Virus record (IMG/VR): IMGVR_UViG_3300025154_002805
Coordinates: 1-33,061 of that record
From: a virus
Strand: one strand, 5' to 3'
Length of the DNA: 33,061 nt
The translations under genes and the position numbers were made by a program. Positions within the stretch are counted from its first letter, which is position 1, and each line of letters starts with the position of its first letter. Under the pieces are notes generated by a model. The model was not told the DNA's origin and did no database searches. It was given only the letters and a program-made list of their open reading frames with translations. Positions 1-8,436 of this stretch are shown piece by piece.

Positions 1-1659
1 TATTGACTGGATCCATCGCCCCTGGAACCGGTCAATACCGAAATACGCCCCGGCCGTATGGGCCAGGAGGCACCGGAACGTGAACCCGGCAAAGCGCACA
101 ATGTCATCCACCTCATACTCGATGCCCGTGCGCCAGGCCTCCGTTGTGGTGTCGAGCGTGATGTCCGCCAGGCGGAACTCCATCACCTCCACGGATCCAT
201 CGTCCGATGTGATCTCCTGAACGCCGGCAGCCACCAGTGCATCCATGCGCTCGGTGCGGGCCTGGCGGTAATCCCACGCAACCATAAGCTCCGGCGAAAA
301 CCAGGCGCGGGCAATGCGCAGGGTGCGGGTGGCGTTTGCAAGGTCGGTGGCCGGAGCCCCGGTCTGGCAATCAGCCGTGGCAACCGTAGCGGCGGAAGAG
401 CGCAGCGGCCGCGCGCTGTCGTCCACCGTGGTCAGGCTGCCGAGCAGGCCGTTGCCGACATCGGCAGCCCAGTCCGTGGCGATGTGGGCGGCGGCGCCGG
501 TTGCGTGCTGCACGGTGTCGCCGATGTGCACAACCACATCTCCGGATGCGATGGTGATGCCTGGCTGCCACAACCGGCAGCCAGACGGCGTGCCGGGCAG
601 AACCTCGGTGAGGCTGGAATCCGACACGATATAGCCGGAGGCATCGCCAATTCCCTGGCCGCGCGCCGGCCAGCGGGCGGCAAAATCCGTGCCGGTCAGC
701 GTCGAGACATAGGCCGGATCAGACCCCATGGCCGAAAGCACGGCGGAGGTGATGTCCGTCTCTCCGCTCGCCTGCTGCGTCCACTGGGCCTCAACACGCA
801 CGGCAATGCGCCGCACCGGTGCATCCGAGATTTCCATCTGCATGGATTTCCAGGCGTGCAGGCCGGTGAGGTCAATCGTGGACGTGGCCGCCGTGAGCGA
901 GACCAGCGACAAAGCGCCGGTCGCACGGTGCCAGTGGTAATGCGCTGCGCGGCCCGCAAGCGCATCCTCCGGCTGGGGGTGGGCAGCAAGGTCAAAAAAC
1001 AGGGCATCGTAATAGGGGGCGACGCGCAGGGTTGTGGCCAGCGCATCGAGCGCAGCACGCCAGCCTGGCGGCTGGGCGATCAGCTCAAGCTCCGCCGTGC
1101 CGCCGTCCGCCATATGCGGCGTTCCGGTAACCTGCCCACAGAAAATGAGGTCGGCCCCACCCGCGCCATTGCTCTCCGAGATGTAGGCCCAGCGTTTTCG
1201 GCCAGAAGCCAGCAGCCCGGAGGCAGGCGTGAGGACGCGCACCATCGCGGCCGCGAACTCTCCCTCGCGCTCGGCGATGTCCAGCTGGAAAACCACTTCA
1301 TCATTCCGGGCATGTATTTCCGGATCGAACGCTTCGCCAGCAGCCGAGGCCACGGTGATGGTAAACTCATCGCCCAGCACGAAGTCCGTGCCGCCGTCCG
1401 AGATGGTGAAGGTTAGGCCACCGCCCGTGAATTCTGTTCCGACAATCGCCTGGCCGGCATAGCGCCCGCCTGGAAAGTTGATGGCGAATGTGCCGCCGTT
1501 CTCATCTGCCGCCGTGCAGGTGGCGCGGTAATCCCCGATCATGGCGGTGGACGCCACGGCAACCACGCTCATGGTGCCGGTGCCGGATCCATCGAAGGCG
1601 ACGGAAGCCGACCCGGGGACCAGCGGCGGGTCAACCCAGGCAAAATAAAGATGGTCCAT
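1..1659 (-). CDS. Large tail-tip/baseplate-type protein, C-terminus beyond the left edge (partial)
   Basis: Reading leftward from ATG 1659 there is no stop through base 1, so 553 codons are visible and the gene continues outside the window. A GGGAG sequence lies 9 nt before the ATG, and the upstream gene ends 3 nt away. Residues about 29-107 form a beta-rich module containing EFTGGGLTFTISDG and GDEFTITVA, nearly the same as a module in the capsid decoration protein at 9468-10397. The remainder has no motif I can assign. Position after the tape measure and one further tail gene suggests a distal-tail or tip component. The plus strand has a long open frame over the same bases (58-1416), but its low-complexity Arg/Gly/Ala composition marks it as a shadow. 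Coding assignment is firm; the function is inferred from gene order only. Confidence 0.8.
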   Translation of the reverse strand, partial: MDHLYFAWVDPPLVPGSASVAFDGSGTGTMSVVAVASTAMIGDYRATCTAADENGGTFAINFPGGRYAGQAIVGTEFTGGGLTFTISDGGTDFVLGDEFTITVASAAGEAFDPEIHARNDEVVFQLDIAEREGEFAAAMVRVLTPASGLLASGRKRWAYISESNGAGGADLIFCGQVTGTPHMADGGTAELELIAQPPGWRAALDALATTLRVAPYYDALFFDLAAHPQPEDALAGRAAHYHWHRATGALSLVSLTAATSTIDLTGLHAWKSMQMEISDAPVRRIAVRVEAQWTQQASGETDITSAVLSAMGSDPAYVSTLTGTDFAARWPARGQGIGDASGYIVSDSSLTEVLPGTPSGCRLWQPGITIASGDVVVHIGDTVQHATGAAAHIATDWAADVGNGLLGSLTTVDDSARPLRSSAATVATADCQTGAPATDLANATRTLRIARAWFSPELMVAWDYRQARTERMDALVAAGVQEITSDDGSVEVMEFRLADITLDTTTEAWRTGIEYEVDDIVRFAGFTFRCLLAHTAGAYFGIDRFQGRWIQSI

Positions 1660-1662
1660 GTA

Positions 1663-2202
1663 TCATATCTCCCGCGCGTCGAGCGACCAGTTATAGGTAG
1701 CGGCCCATTCGTCAAAATCGCAGGTCCAGTTTTCCACGCGGCAGGTCAGGATGGGGCGGTAATAAATCCACGCCTGGCCGGAAAGGCTGCCGTCCCCGAA
1801 GTCAACCGCAGCCGTGCGGTTGCCGGTGCCGGAGAGCGTGGCGCTCGCCTGCGCGCCCGTGGCGGCAACGGCCCGGCCAGTCCCGGCCACGGCATCGCGC
1901 GGCAGGGTGGCGGAGCCGACACCAGCCGCAAGCGTGATTGGAATGCCTCGCTCCTGGATGCACGAGATAACAATCTGCTGGCCATAGACCAGATCGCCGA
2001 ACGCCGGAGCGGCCACATCTTCGCAGGAGATGGATGTGCGCAGCTTCTGGAATGAGGCCGGCAACGGAATGTCCTTGAGGCTGCCGTTGACGTCCCGCTC
2101 CATCTGCGCATCTACATCCGGCGTCAGGTTTTGCCTGGCGCCACGGCACGACCAGGGCGGGATCCCGCAACCGGAAATGACAAGAAGGGTATCGGTCATC
2201 AT
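1663..2202 (-). CDS. Tail protein of unknown function, after the tape measure
   Basis: A 179-residue protein. ATG 2202 overlaps the tape-measure stop as ATGA, and GGAG lies just upstream; ATG 2199 is equally possible and has better spacing to GGAG, while ATG 2211 would overlap more. The protein begins with TDTLLVISGCGIPPWSC and ends with a Trp-rich stretch (ENWTCDFDEWAATYNW). I see no transmembrane segment or catalytic motif. Its place between the tape measure and a large tail-tip protein fits a distal-tail or minor tail component. I do not recognise the family with certainty. Confidence 0.75.
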   Translation of the reverse strand: MMTDTLLVISGCGIPPWSCRGARQNLTPDVDAQMERDVNGSLKDIPLPASFQKLRTSISCEDVAAPAFGDLVYGQQIVISCIQERGIPITLAAGVGSATLPRDAVAGTGRAVAATGAQASATLSGTGNRTAAVDFGDGSLSGQAWIYYRPILTCRVENWTCDFDEWAATYNWSLDAREI

Positions 2203-4034
2203 CGGCTCCATTCTGGCACGCGCTGCGTAATCGCGCGCCGTTCCGCATCTGTCAGTTTCCGTGTCCAGCTATCCAGCTTATCCTTTGAGGTTGCGGTCAG
2301 CAGGGGTTCTCCTGCGATATTCAGGGTGAGCATGGCATCATACGTCTGCCCTTTGCTCATGATCTCAGATGAAACTCCATAGACTGTTTGCCCTGCAGGG
2401 GCTGCCAGGATGAACTTTCGGTTGTCAACCTGCCCGCTGCTTGTGCCGGTAAGGTCCTGCCCGCCTGGCAGACGCTCCGAAAGCGTACCGCCCTTCCAGC
2501 CAGTGCCGTCGGTCGATCCGGTTTTGATCTGGTTGTAGAGCGCGCTGCCAACGTCAAAAGCCTTTTTATCCAGCTCCATCCATGCAGAAATCGGATTGAC
2601 CAGCGGGGATTTCAGGACATCGCCCAACATCTTCACGCCATCCACAGCTTTACCAACCCAGTCTGCAATAGTCATCATGGCATTGGCCGTAGCCTTGAGG
2701 GCCGGACCAACACGGTCGAGCGCGCTCTTGATGTCATCCCAGCTTGGGGCGATCTCCTGGAGGCGATCGCGCATGTCGATCAGCCACTTGTTCTGGACAT
2801 CCCCATCCTTACCCTGAATCATGGCCACGATGTCCTGGAACACCTGGACGAACTTGCTGGATATGCCGCCGAGGATGTCCGCGATCTTGTCGCGGTTATC
2901 AGCCAAGGAATCCGTGATGCGACCGAACAGGTCTATGAATTGCGCCACCACCTTCTCGCCGATGGCCAGCTTGACACCCTGCCAGGCTTTACCCATTGTA
3001 TCGAGTGCATCATTGAACTGCTGGCCATGCCGGGCCATGTCGGCTGTTACCTCAAGACCAAGCCGCTTCACGGCGGCCTCATAAACCGCCAGCCCCTTGG
3101 ATCCCTGATCAATCATCGTCAGGAACGAGTTTCCGCCGCGCTCACCGAAGATGCGCAGGGCAGCCGCTACACGACTGGGAGCATCCGGTATTTTCTTGAT
3201 GGCATCGAAAACGTCCTTGAGAATATCAACCGTGCCGCGCAGCTGGCCATTCGCCGTGCGCGTGTTGACGCCGATGTCCTTGAATGGATCCGTCTTGCCA
3301 GGCCTCCCGGAAGCGGCAAGGGCCTGGTTGTATTTCTTGAGACCGACCTCGATCTCCTGAAATGAAATGTCGCTTTGCTCCGCCGCAGCGCGCAGGGCGG
3401 ACAGGGCTTCCGTAGCAATGCCCGTCCGGATTGACATCTTGCCGATTTCATCGGTGTATTCCGCACTGGATTTTACGATGCGGAAAATGGCGTAGCCGGT
3501 CGCGCTCACGGCGGCCGTGAAGGCAAGCGCCATGTTGCGGGCAAAGCGGGTTACCCGCAAAACGCTGGATCCAATCTTGGTGAGACCACCCGTGATCTTT
3601 GCAATGCTGGCCTTGGCCGATGTGGCGAGGCGCGCCCAGCTGAAACGCTGCTTTCCGACAGAGGCGTCGATCCTGTCCAGCTTCTCTTGGGCGCGCGCCC
3701 ATGCGCGCTGGATTTCCTCGGCCGAGTATTTTCCGGATTTCTTGATCTCGTCAAACTGGTCAACAACCTTTTTGCGGCGGTTGTCTGCTTCCTCATTACT
3801 GATCGCGCCCAGGGATTTCCAGACATTCTCCAGTTTCTTGGCGGCTTTCTTTTCTTCCTCGGCAACCTCCTGGGCGGTTTTCCCTGCCTCGGCGCCGAGC
3901 TTGTCCACATCAGCGGCCGCATCTACCGCCGCATTTCCGACCGCCTCGGTGCCCGCCGCGAACTTGCGGACAGCATCCGTTGCCTTGTCGGTATCGGCAT
4001 CAACCTCGACGATAAGCGCCTTTTTCCTGGCCAT
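2199..4034 (-). CDS. Tail tape measure protein
   Basis: A 611-residue protein that would span the tail lumen, set tail length and be ejected with the DNA. Residues 1-125 are Lys/Glu/Ala-rich and probably coiled coil (EVAEEEKKAAKKLENVW). A hydrophobic stretch near residues 165-185 (NMALAFTAAVSATGYAIFRI) is followed by the usual tape-measure core: SAEYTDEIGKMSIRTGIATEALSAL-like sequence, then an ALRIFGERGG motif. The C-terminus is globular. The ATG at 4034 has GGAG 9 nt upstream. At a typical 1.5 angstroms per residue the tail would be roughly 90 nm, an inference. The gene follows the tube and chaperone-position genes as in other siphophages. Confidence 0.92.
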   Translation of the reverse strand: MARKKALIVEVDADTDKATDAVRKFAAGTEAVGNAAVDAAADVDKLGAEAGKTAQEVAEEEKKAAKKLENVWKSLGAISNEEADNRRKKVVDQFDEIKKSGKYSAEEIQRAWARAQEKLDRIDASVGKQRFSWARLATSAKASIAKITGGLTKIGSSVLRVTRFARNMALAFTAAVSATGYAIFRIVKSSAEYTDEIGKMSIRTGIATEALSALRAAAEQSDISFQEIEVGLKKYNQALAASGRPGKTDPFKDIGVNTRTANGQLRGTVDILKDVFDAIKKIPDAPSRVAAALRIFGERGGNSFLTMIDQGSKGLAVYEAAVKRLGLEVTADMARHGQQFNDALDTMGKAWQGVKLAIGEKVVAQFIDLFGRITDSLADNRDKIADILGGISSKFVQVFQDIVAMIQGKDGDVQNKWLIDMRDRLQEIAPSWDDIKSALDRVGPALKATANAMMTIADWVGKAVDGVKMLGDVLKSPLVNPISAWMELDKKAFDVGSALYNQIKTGSTDGTGWKGGTLSERLPGGQDLTGTSSGQVDNRKFILAAPAGQTVYGVSSEIMSKGQTYDAMLTLNIAGEPLLTATSKDKLDSWTRKLTDAERRAITQRVPEWSR

Positions 4035-4037
4035 ATG

Positions 4038-4601
4038 TTATTGCTCCATGAATTTTTGGATGTCGCGTTTATCGCCGCGCGAAGCCACCAGCATCGCGGA
4101 CGCCTGGTCCTTGAGGTCTGCCTTGCGGGTATTCTCGCCAGCCGCAAGCCAGGCGAGCGCCTGGCGCGGGGAATAACGCAGCGGGTCATGATGCCCCATG
4201 GATACCAGGCGCGCCGCCACCAGCGGCCACATATCCCGCGATTGCATGCGGGATGGTGCGGCAGGACGGGAAGGCATATCATCATCCACAGCATCCGGCA
4301 TGGTCATGGCAAGAACATCAGCCACGGCCATGAGCAGCTTGCGCGGGCGCAGGTGCATGCGGCTGATCTTCTTCGCAGGCATGCCAGCGGCGAGCGCCAG
4401 CACCTCATGCAGCACGGGGCGGCCACCCACCACCATGCTGTCAAAAATATCATGCCCGGTAAAAATCCCGGACATGCAGGGATGCCGGGCCGCCAGCCCG
4501 CCAAGCTGCGCCAGCGAAAGCGGACACAGCGAAACGCGCCGGCCCCAGTGCCGCAGGACGGCAACGCGGGGCGACATGTCGGCGAGCTGGGGACCGGTCA
4601 T
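4038..4601 (-). CDS. Putative tail assembly chaperone (by position)
   Basis: A 187-residue protein lying between the major tail tube gene and the tape measure, where siphophages encode the chaperone that keeps the tape measure soluble. ATG 4601 has AGGAG 8 nt upstream; a GTG at 4604 is the alternative start. It is Met- and Arg-rich (RMHLRPRKLLMAVADVLAM). The C-terminal YSPRQALAWLAAGE segment is helical and recalls the second half of gpG/gpGT-type chaperones. I see no separate second reading frame that would require the frameshift typical of lambda. Assignment rests mostly on position. Confidence 0.6.
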   Translation of the reverse strand: MTGPQLADMSPRVAVLRHWGRRVSLCPLSLAQLGGLAARHPCMSGIFTGHDIFDSMVVGGRPVLHEVLALAAGMPAKKISRMHLRPRKLLMAVADVLAMTMPDAVDDDMPSRPAAPSRMQSRDMWPLVAARLVSMGHHDPLRYSPRQALAWLAAGENTRKADLKDQASAMLVASRGDKRDIQKFMEQ

Positions 4602-4604
4602 CAC

Positions 4605-5399
4605 TTAGGCTCCTGCAAATCCGTTCAGCGGCGTAACCTTGCCAAACGGATAATTGGAGCTAGTGGAATCCGACAGGCATTTCCCAGTGAGCGGAAGCTG
4701 GGCAAACTCATCCGAGATGAACGGGATACCGCCAGACGGCTTCAACTTCACGCGTGGGATCTCGATTTTCTGCTTGTTGCCAACCTCATTCTTACCAATG
4801 CACATCAGGCTGATTTCCTGGTCAGTATCCTTGAGGATGGCAATCACATTCAGATTGTCGGCAACACCGATGGCAGCAGCATCGAAGGTGATTTCAAGAT
4901 CGGTTCCGGCCCCGTCTGGCTTGGCGAGGACACGCAGCATTCCGGACGCATAATCAAGCTCGAAATTGGTGCCTTCTGTGTAAGCAACAGGATCTGTTTC
5001 TGCTCCATCATCAGCCGATACGCTATCAGCTGTGATGTTGAGGTAACCGATGTCATAAGCCTTTCCAACCTCAACACCTTCCAGCAGAACAACCTTGTCG
5101 GTTTGAGCCGCCTGTGTTAGTTGCGAAGTGGAGCCGAGCAAAGACCGCGCAAGATTTTTGCTGGTAATCTCTTCCAGGGTCAGTGAAACTTCACCGCCAA
5201 CCTGGGTGGTGATTTCCGCATCCTGCGATTTCACACCAGCCATGGAGCTGAAATGCTCGGCGGTCTCGACGTTAAGCGTCAGGGTAAATTCCGGCACGTT
5301 ACCGAGATGATCCCAGCCGATTTCACCTTTTTTGCGGGCATAAAGCTCGCCTTTCAGGATGGAATAATTGTCAGTGGATGGAGAGACAGCTTGCGGCAT
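4605..5399 (-). CDS. Major tail tube protein
   Basis: A 264-residue protein with an excellent AAGGAG site before ATG 5399. It is rich in beta-strand patterns: VPEFTLTLNVETAEHFSS near the N-terminus, then QVGGEVSLTLEEIT, GTNFELDYASGMLRVL and DLEITFDAAAIG, ending in a polar segment. This matches tail tube proteins of long-tailed phages, which stack as hexameric rings around the tape measure. It sits between the terminator-like gene (5415-5837) and the chaperone-position gene, the standard order. No unusual features. Confidence 0.85.
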   Translation of the reverse strand: MPQAVSPSTDNYSILKGELYARKKGEIGWDHLGNVPEFTLTLNVETAEHFSSMAGVKSQDAEITTQVGGEVSLTLEEITSKNLARSLLGSTSQLTQAAQTDKVVLLEGVEVGKAYDIGYLNITADSVSADDGAETDPVAYTEGTNFELDYASGMLRVLAKPDGAGTDLEITFDAAAIGVADNLNVIAILKDTDQEISLMCIGKNEVGNKQKIEIPRVKLKPSGGIPFISDEFAQLPLTGKCLSDSTSSNYPFGKVTPLNGFAGA

Positions 5400-5414
5400 G
5401 ATGATTACTCCTTG

Positions 5415-5837
5415 TTACTTGTCATAAATCAGGGTGAGAGTGAGGCGGAATCCCGCAAGGGTTGTCCTGCCTGTGGCGTAATAAGTCTCAAACCGGACAG
5501 AGGACACGCCCTCATCCCTGGCCAGCATTCCCATCAGAATTGCATCAGCCCTGATGACATCGAGAACAGACTGGTAGGCCTTGTTGACCGACACGCCATC
5601 TGATGGATTTAGGTAGTAGACAATCTCCGGCTCCATGCGCCACCGCATGAACATGCGTCCTTGCGGCGTGTTTCCAGGCGGAGCAATCTCTTCTCCGCCA
5701 TCATTCAGGACAATACGCGGAAGATCTTCCTCCGGGATTTCCAGCTGCCGGTTGCGTTCGACAGGCACGCCGATCGGAGACAGAACGTCAGCAATGCGGG
5801 AGAGTATCTCTTCCCGCTTGTCAGGTGTATCCACCAT
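5415..5837 (-). CDS. Tail terminator / completion protein, gpU-like
   Basis: A 140-residue protein. The N-terminal helix (DKREEILSRIADVLSPIG) is followed by RNRQLEIPEEDLPRIVLNDGGEE, and the C-terminus ends FRLTLTLIYDK. This layout, a helical start, a middle with polar loops and a final amphipathic beta strand, is typical of tail-terminator proteins that cap the growing tail tube. It lies directly upstream of the tail tube gene, as lambda U lies upstream of V. The family call is from layout and context, not from a clear signature residue. Confidence 0.65.
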   Translation of the reverse strand: MVDTPDKREEILSRIADVLSPIGVPVERNRQLEIPEEDLPRIVLNDGGEEIAPPGNTPQGRMFMRWRMEPEIVYYLNPSDGVSVNKAYQSVLDVIRADAILMGMLARDEGVSSVRFETYYATGRTTLAGFRLTLTLIYDK

Positions 5838-5840
5838 TGA

Positions 5841-6356
5841 TCAGATTCCTTTTATGATCTCGTTTTCCAAGTCATCAACATAAGCCGGAAAATTCCGCAC
5901 AACCGTATCTTCAAACCCAAGCTTGGCCTTGATCGTTACCCGCCGCATCAGCACGGCAATAGGCTTTGCCACCGCCCTGGAAATCTTGCGCATCAGGATC
6001 TTCTTCCCGTTTCGGTTGAGAATGAAGGTCTTGCCTGTGCTATCCAGTGTCTTGGCATCCTTGAAACGCACCATCAGAAACTTGGATTTTTTCGGGCCAA
6101 TCGTGCCACCTTCCTCATGGATGGATGCACCGGGCGAATAATCACTGAAAACCACATGGCTTCCATGCGGCGTGATGAACGCCCGCACAGAATCCAGGCG
6201 ACGCTTTCCGGCGCCTGGGTATTGCTGCTTGATGCGCCGCTTCTGGTCCCGCAGCACGGCGGTCTTGAGCTTTTTCCCAGCCCGCAGCTTGGCCTTGGTA
6301 AAACCGCGCTCGATCTCATCCCCAAGCGTCCGGTTGTATGTAACCTTTGCAGGCAT
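5841..6356 (-). CDS. Minor tail / tail-completion protein, gpZ-like
   Basis: A strongly basic 171-residue protein (FTKAKLRAGKKLKTAVLRDQ, RNGKKILMRKISRAVAKP). ATG 6356 shares one base with the preceding stop (TGATG). The pattern HGSHVVFSDYSPGASIHEEG followed by a basic helix recalls the head-tail/tail-completion group (gpZ or HK97 gp10 type; DUF6441 is another possibility). Order FII-like, Z-like, U-like, tube is the same as in lambda, which supports a role at the head-proximal end of the tail. Confidence 0.6.
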   Translation of the reverse strand: MPAKVTYNRTLGDEIERGFTKAKLRAGKKLKTAVLRDQKRRIKQQYPGAGKRRLDSVRAFITPHGSHVVFSDYSPGASIHEEGGTIGPKKSKFLMVRFKDAKTLDSTGKTFILNRNGKKILMRKISRAVAKPIAVLMRRVTIKAKLGFEDTVVRNFPAYVDDLENEIIKGI

Positions 6357-6658
6357 CAGACGACCTCAAGCGCCATGGAGATCATGCCGCGCCCATCCCG
6401 GGACAGGGAAAGAACGCGGTACTGGATGGTGCCGCGGGTGATGGTGTCGCCGCGGGCGGCACCGTGAACATCATCCTCACGGAAGTCAGCCTTGATGGCA
6501 GCCGTAGCGATCTCGCCACCGCCGAGGTTCACCACATCGGTGGGAGCGGAGAATATCCCAGTGACGGAAGCCGGAGCCCCGCCCTGCTGCGTCCAGGTCA
6601 TGCTTTCCCCGAAAGCGCCCAGGAACACGTTCGGCAGGGCAGCGAAAACTCCGCTCAT
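6356..6658 (-). CDS. Head-tail joining protein, gpFII-like
   Basis: A 100-residue protein; ATG 6658 overlaps the upstream stop as ATGA (a GTG at 6664 is possible). The segment ALPNVFLGAFGESMTW followed by GIFSAPTDVVNLGGGE and a last beta region with DTITRGTIQYRVLSLSRDG matches the compact beta-barrel of lambda FII-type joiners (Phage_attach family), which form the surface between the head connector and the tail. Length is close to lambda FII (117 residues). Confidence 0.7.
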   Translation of the reverse strand: MSGVFAALPNVFLGAFGESMTWTQQGGAPASVTGIFSAPTDVVNLGGGEIATAAIKADFREDDVHGAARGDTITRGTIQYRVLSLSRDGRGMISMALEVV

Positions 6659-6891
6659 TGCCACACCTGCCGGGGGGTATCGCCCCAGCCCAGGGCGCGA
6701 AGTTCAGCCACGCGTTCCTCTGTTGGGGAAAGAAGCCGGAGGAAAAATCCATCCGGCTGCTGCGTTATGGCATGGTCATGGCTGTCAGCCGCTACAATCT
6801 CATCCATTTCGGTATCAACATAGGCCACAATACCGGAAGCATTCAGATCATCGACACCAGCCTGGGCGCGATAAAGATCCACAATCCTCAT
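6655..6891 (-). CDS. Small hypothetical protein in the connector region
   Basis: A 78-residue acidic protein (IVAYVDTEMDEIVAADSHDH) with the tail SPTEERVAELRALGWG. ATG 6891 overlaps the stop of the fibre-like gene (ATGA) and has GGAGG 8 nt upstream, so translation is well supported. It occupies the place of lambda FI or a small connector accessory factor, but I see no sequence reason to equate them. Function unknown. Confidence 0.65.
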   Translation of the reverse strand: MRIVDLYRAQAGVDDLNASGIVAYVDTEMDEIVAADSHDHAITQQPDGFFLRLLSPTEERVAELRALGWGDTPRQVWQ

Positions 6892-8021
6892 TCCGAAATC
6901 CTCCGCAAGTGTTCGTCATGGAGTGGCACCTGCCAGAACCGGAACCGCTGCAAAACCATGATGCCGTTGTAGCTCCCGCCGCCCCGGACGTTGAACCTGA
7001 TCATGGTGGGCGTCGGAACGGATGTCGGAGTATCAACGGCGGCTGGACGTATAAAGCCATTCACAGCGTGGACCGCACGACCAGGCCCGAATGTGACCGC
7101 ATTCCTTGATATGACGCCATATTCTGCAGGATAATTCACATCTGCAGATGAGGCCTTTACAATGCCGCCAACCTGCAACTGCGCAAACCATATCGACGAT
7201 GACGGAGCAAATGTTCCGACATCAAACGCATTTCCATCCGTGCCATTGGAAACAACGCACAGCTGCGGGTAGCCTTGCGGCGGGACCGGAATCATGGCGT
7301 CCACCATCAGGGAAAAGGCAGAAAGGTCGAGCCCGGTTACGTCCACGGTCAGCACATCGGCCGATCGTGTCAGGGCAGCCCCGGCCGTCATGATGGCGGA
7401 TGTTGGCAAAACAACCCTGTTTCCGCCAAAATACTCAATCTGCGCGGCATCGACCGCAACCACGTCCCCACTTGTTGCCAGCCGGATCCCAACAACAGGA
7501 TTTGCCCCGGTCGGCAATAAGGTAAAGCGCTGCCAGCTTGTGGTCAGTGCGCATTCCGTCCAGGTTGTGCCGCCATCTTTGGTGATGGAAACAGTGCCGG
7601 TGCCGGACACCCGGCGCAGGTAAACCGAGTAGCCCCAGGATGTGGCGCCAGACGAAAGCGAATAAATCGCGGTCGCACCATCAGCCGTGGCCGTCAGGCT
7701 GCTGGCAGCATTGGCTGCTCCATCAATTCCTGCCTGGTCCTTGGCCGCCGTGCAATTCGTTTTGGCCCAGTTCGCTTTTGTAAAATCCCGCGCCCACAAA
7801 ATCAGGTTCGTGCTGCCGGCCTCAATGAGCAGACCTTGCCCAGCCACAATGCGCGGTGCATCAACCGCGACGGTCTTATAAACCCCGTCGCTGTCCATGT
7901 ATCCGGCCGTGGATGCGCGCGAAAACACCAGGCGCTCATCAAGCGTTGCCTGCCGCGCGTCAATATCCAGCAGCGGGCGCGGCACCGGCGGCCTGCCGGA
8001 CATCATGGGGAACGGGCGCAT
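6888..8021 (-). CDS. Phage fibre/spike-type protein located in the head module
   Basis: A 377-residue protein. Residues about 32-75 contain LVFSRASTAGYMDSDGVYKT, then APRIVAGQGLLIEAGSTNLI, a signature seen in phage fibre/spike proteins annotated as head spike fibre or tail fibre. The following region (NWAKTNCTAAKDQAG, SLSSGATSWGYSVYLR, TTSWQRFTLLP) looks like a carbohydrate-binding beta-sandwich. The C-terminal half (ALTRSADVLTVDVTGLDLSAF) resembles a LamG/concanavalin fold. The gene lies between the capsid and connector genes rather than after the tail-tip genes, so it may decorate the head. GAGGT precedes ATG 8021. Confidence 0.7.
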   Translation of the reverse strand: MRPFPMMSGRPPVPRPLLDIDARQATLDERLVFSRASTAGYMDSDGVYKTVAVDAPRIVAGQGLLIEAGSTNLILWARDFTKANWAKTNCTAAKDQAGIDGAANAASSLTATADGATAIYSLSSGATSWGYSVYLRRVSGTGTVSITKDGGTTWTECALTTSWQRFTLLPTGANPVVGIRLATSGDVVAVDAAQIEYFGGNRVVLPTSAIMTAGAALTRSADVLTVDVTGLDLSAFSLMVDAMIPVPPQGYPQLCVVSNGTDGNAFDVGTFAPSSSIWFAQLQVGGIVKASSADVNYPAEYGVISRNAVTFGPGRAVHAVNGFIRPAAVDTPTSVPTPTMIRFNVRGGGSYNGIMVLQRFRFWQVPLHDEHLRRISE

Positions 8022-8023
8022 GG

Positions 8024-8359
8024 TCAGGCGACCTCTGCCGCGGGGGAGATGAAGAGGTAACCGTCAAGGCTGTCGCGCACGGCGGCAACCATCTGCCCCG
8101 GCGTGATCATGACGATGTGGGTTTCCCCGGCCGAAAGCGGGAAGGAGCCGGCCGCGTTTTCCGCCACCGGGTTATCCCCGATCTTGTAAAAGCAATCCCG
8201 CGTGGACTTGAGGAAGACCACCCCGGCAGCGACGGGGGCCGACTGCGCAGATGTGGCACCGACGGCAATGCGCTGCCCAGCGGCATGATTATGAGCAAGG
8301 ACAGGAAGCGGGGAAAGGTTCGGGCCAGCGAGGGGGGCCTTGATTTGTGGGATAGGCAT
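8024..8359 (-). CDS. Small beta-rich structural protein, downstream of the capsid gene
   Basis: A 111-residue protein with a GGAGG site before ATG 8359. After a Pro/Ala-rich N-terminus it shows APVAAGVVFLKSTRDCFYKI, then GDNPVAENA and FPLSAGETHIVMI, ending DGYLFISPAAEVA. Similar short beta-sandwich proteins (a strand with a Cys, a GxNPxA turn, then a Phe-Pro-Leu strand) are found in phage structural operons. It is paired with the fibre-like gene and may attach it to the capsid; that is inference. Confidence 0.6.
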   Translation of the reverse strand: MPIPQIKAPLAGPNLSPLPVLAHNHAAGQRIAVGATSAQSAPVAAGVVFLKSTRDCFYKIGDNPVAENAAGSFPLSAGETHIVMITPGQMVAAVRDSLDGYLFISPAAEVA

Positions 8360-8436
8360 TCATTCCTCCATTTCAGGAAAAGGTTGGGGCGGAAGCCGTG
8401 ACACTCCCGCCCCGAGGCTCAAGCGGCCCGGAGGGC

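Noticed and set aside
58-1416. 452-codon plus-strand open frame
   Set aside because: Low-complexity Arg/Gly composition; the minus strand is open without stop from 1659 to the edge, carries a recognisable module and has a ribosome site.
2388-3365. 325-codon plus-strand open frame
   Set aside because: Lies opposite the tape-measure gene, whose domains and start are clear.
4038-4604. Programmed frameshift in the tail chaperone gene as in lambda G/GT
   Set aside because: No second overlapping frame with a slippery sequence was found between this gene and the tape measure, whose start is 3 bases beyond the stop.
3687-5120. 477-codon plus-strand open frame
   Set aside because: Runs across three well-supported minus-strand tail genes; composition typical of a GC-rich shadow.
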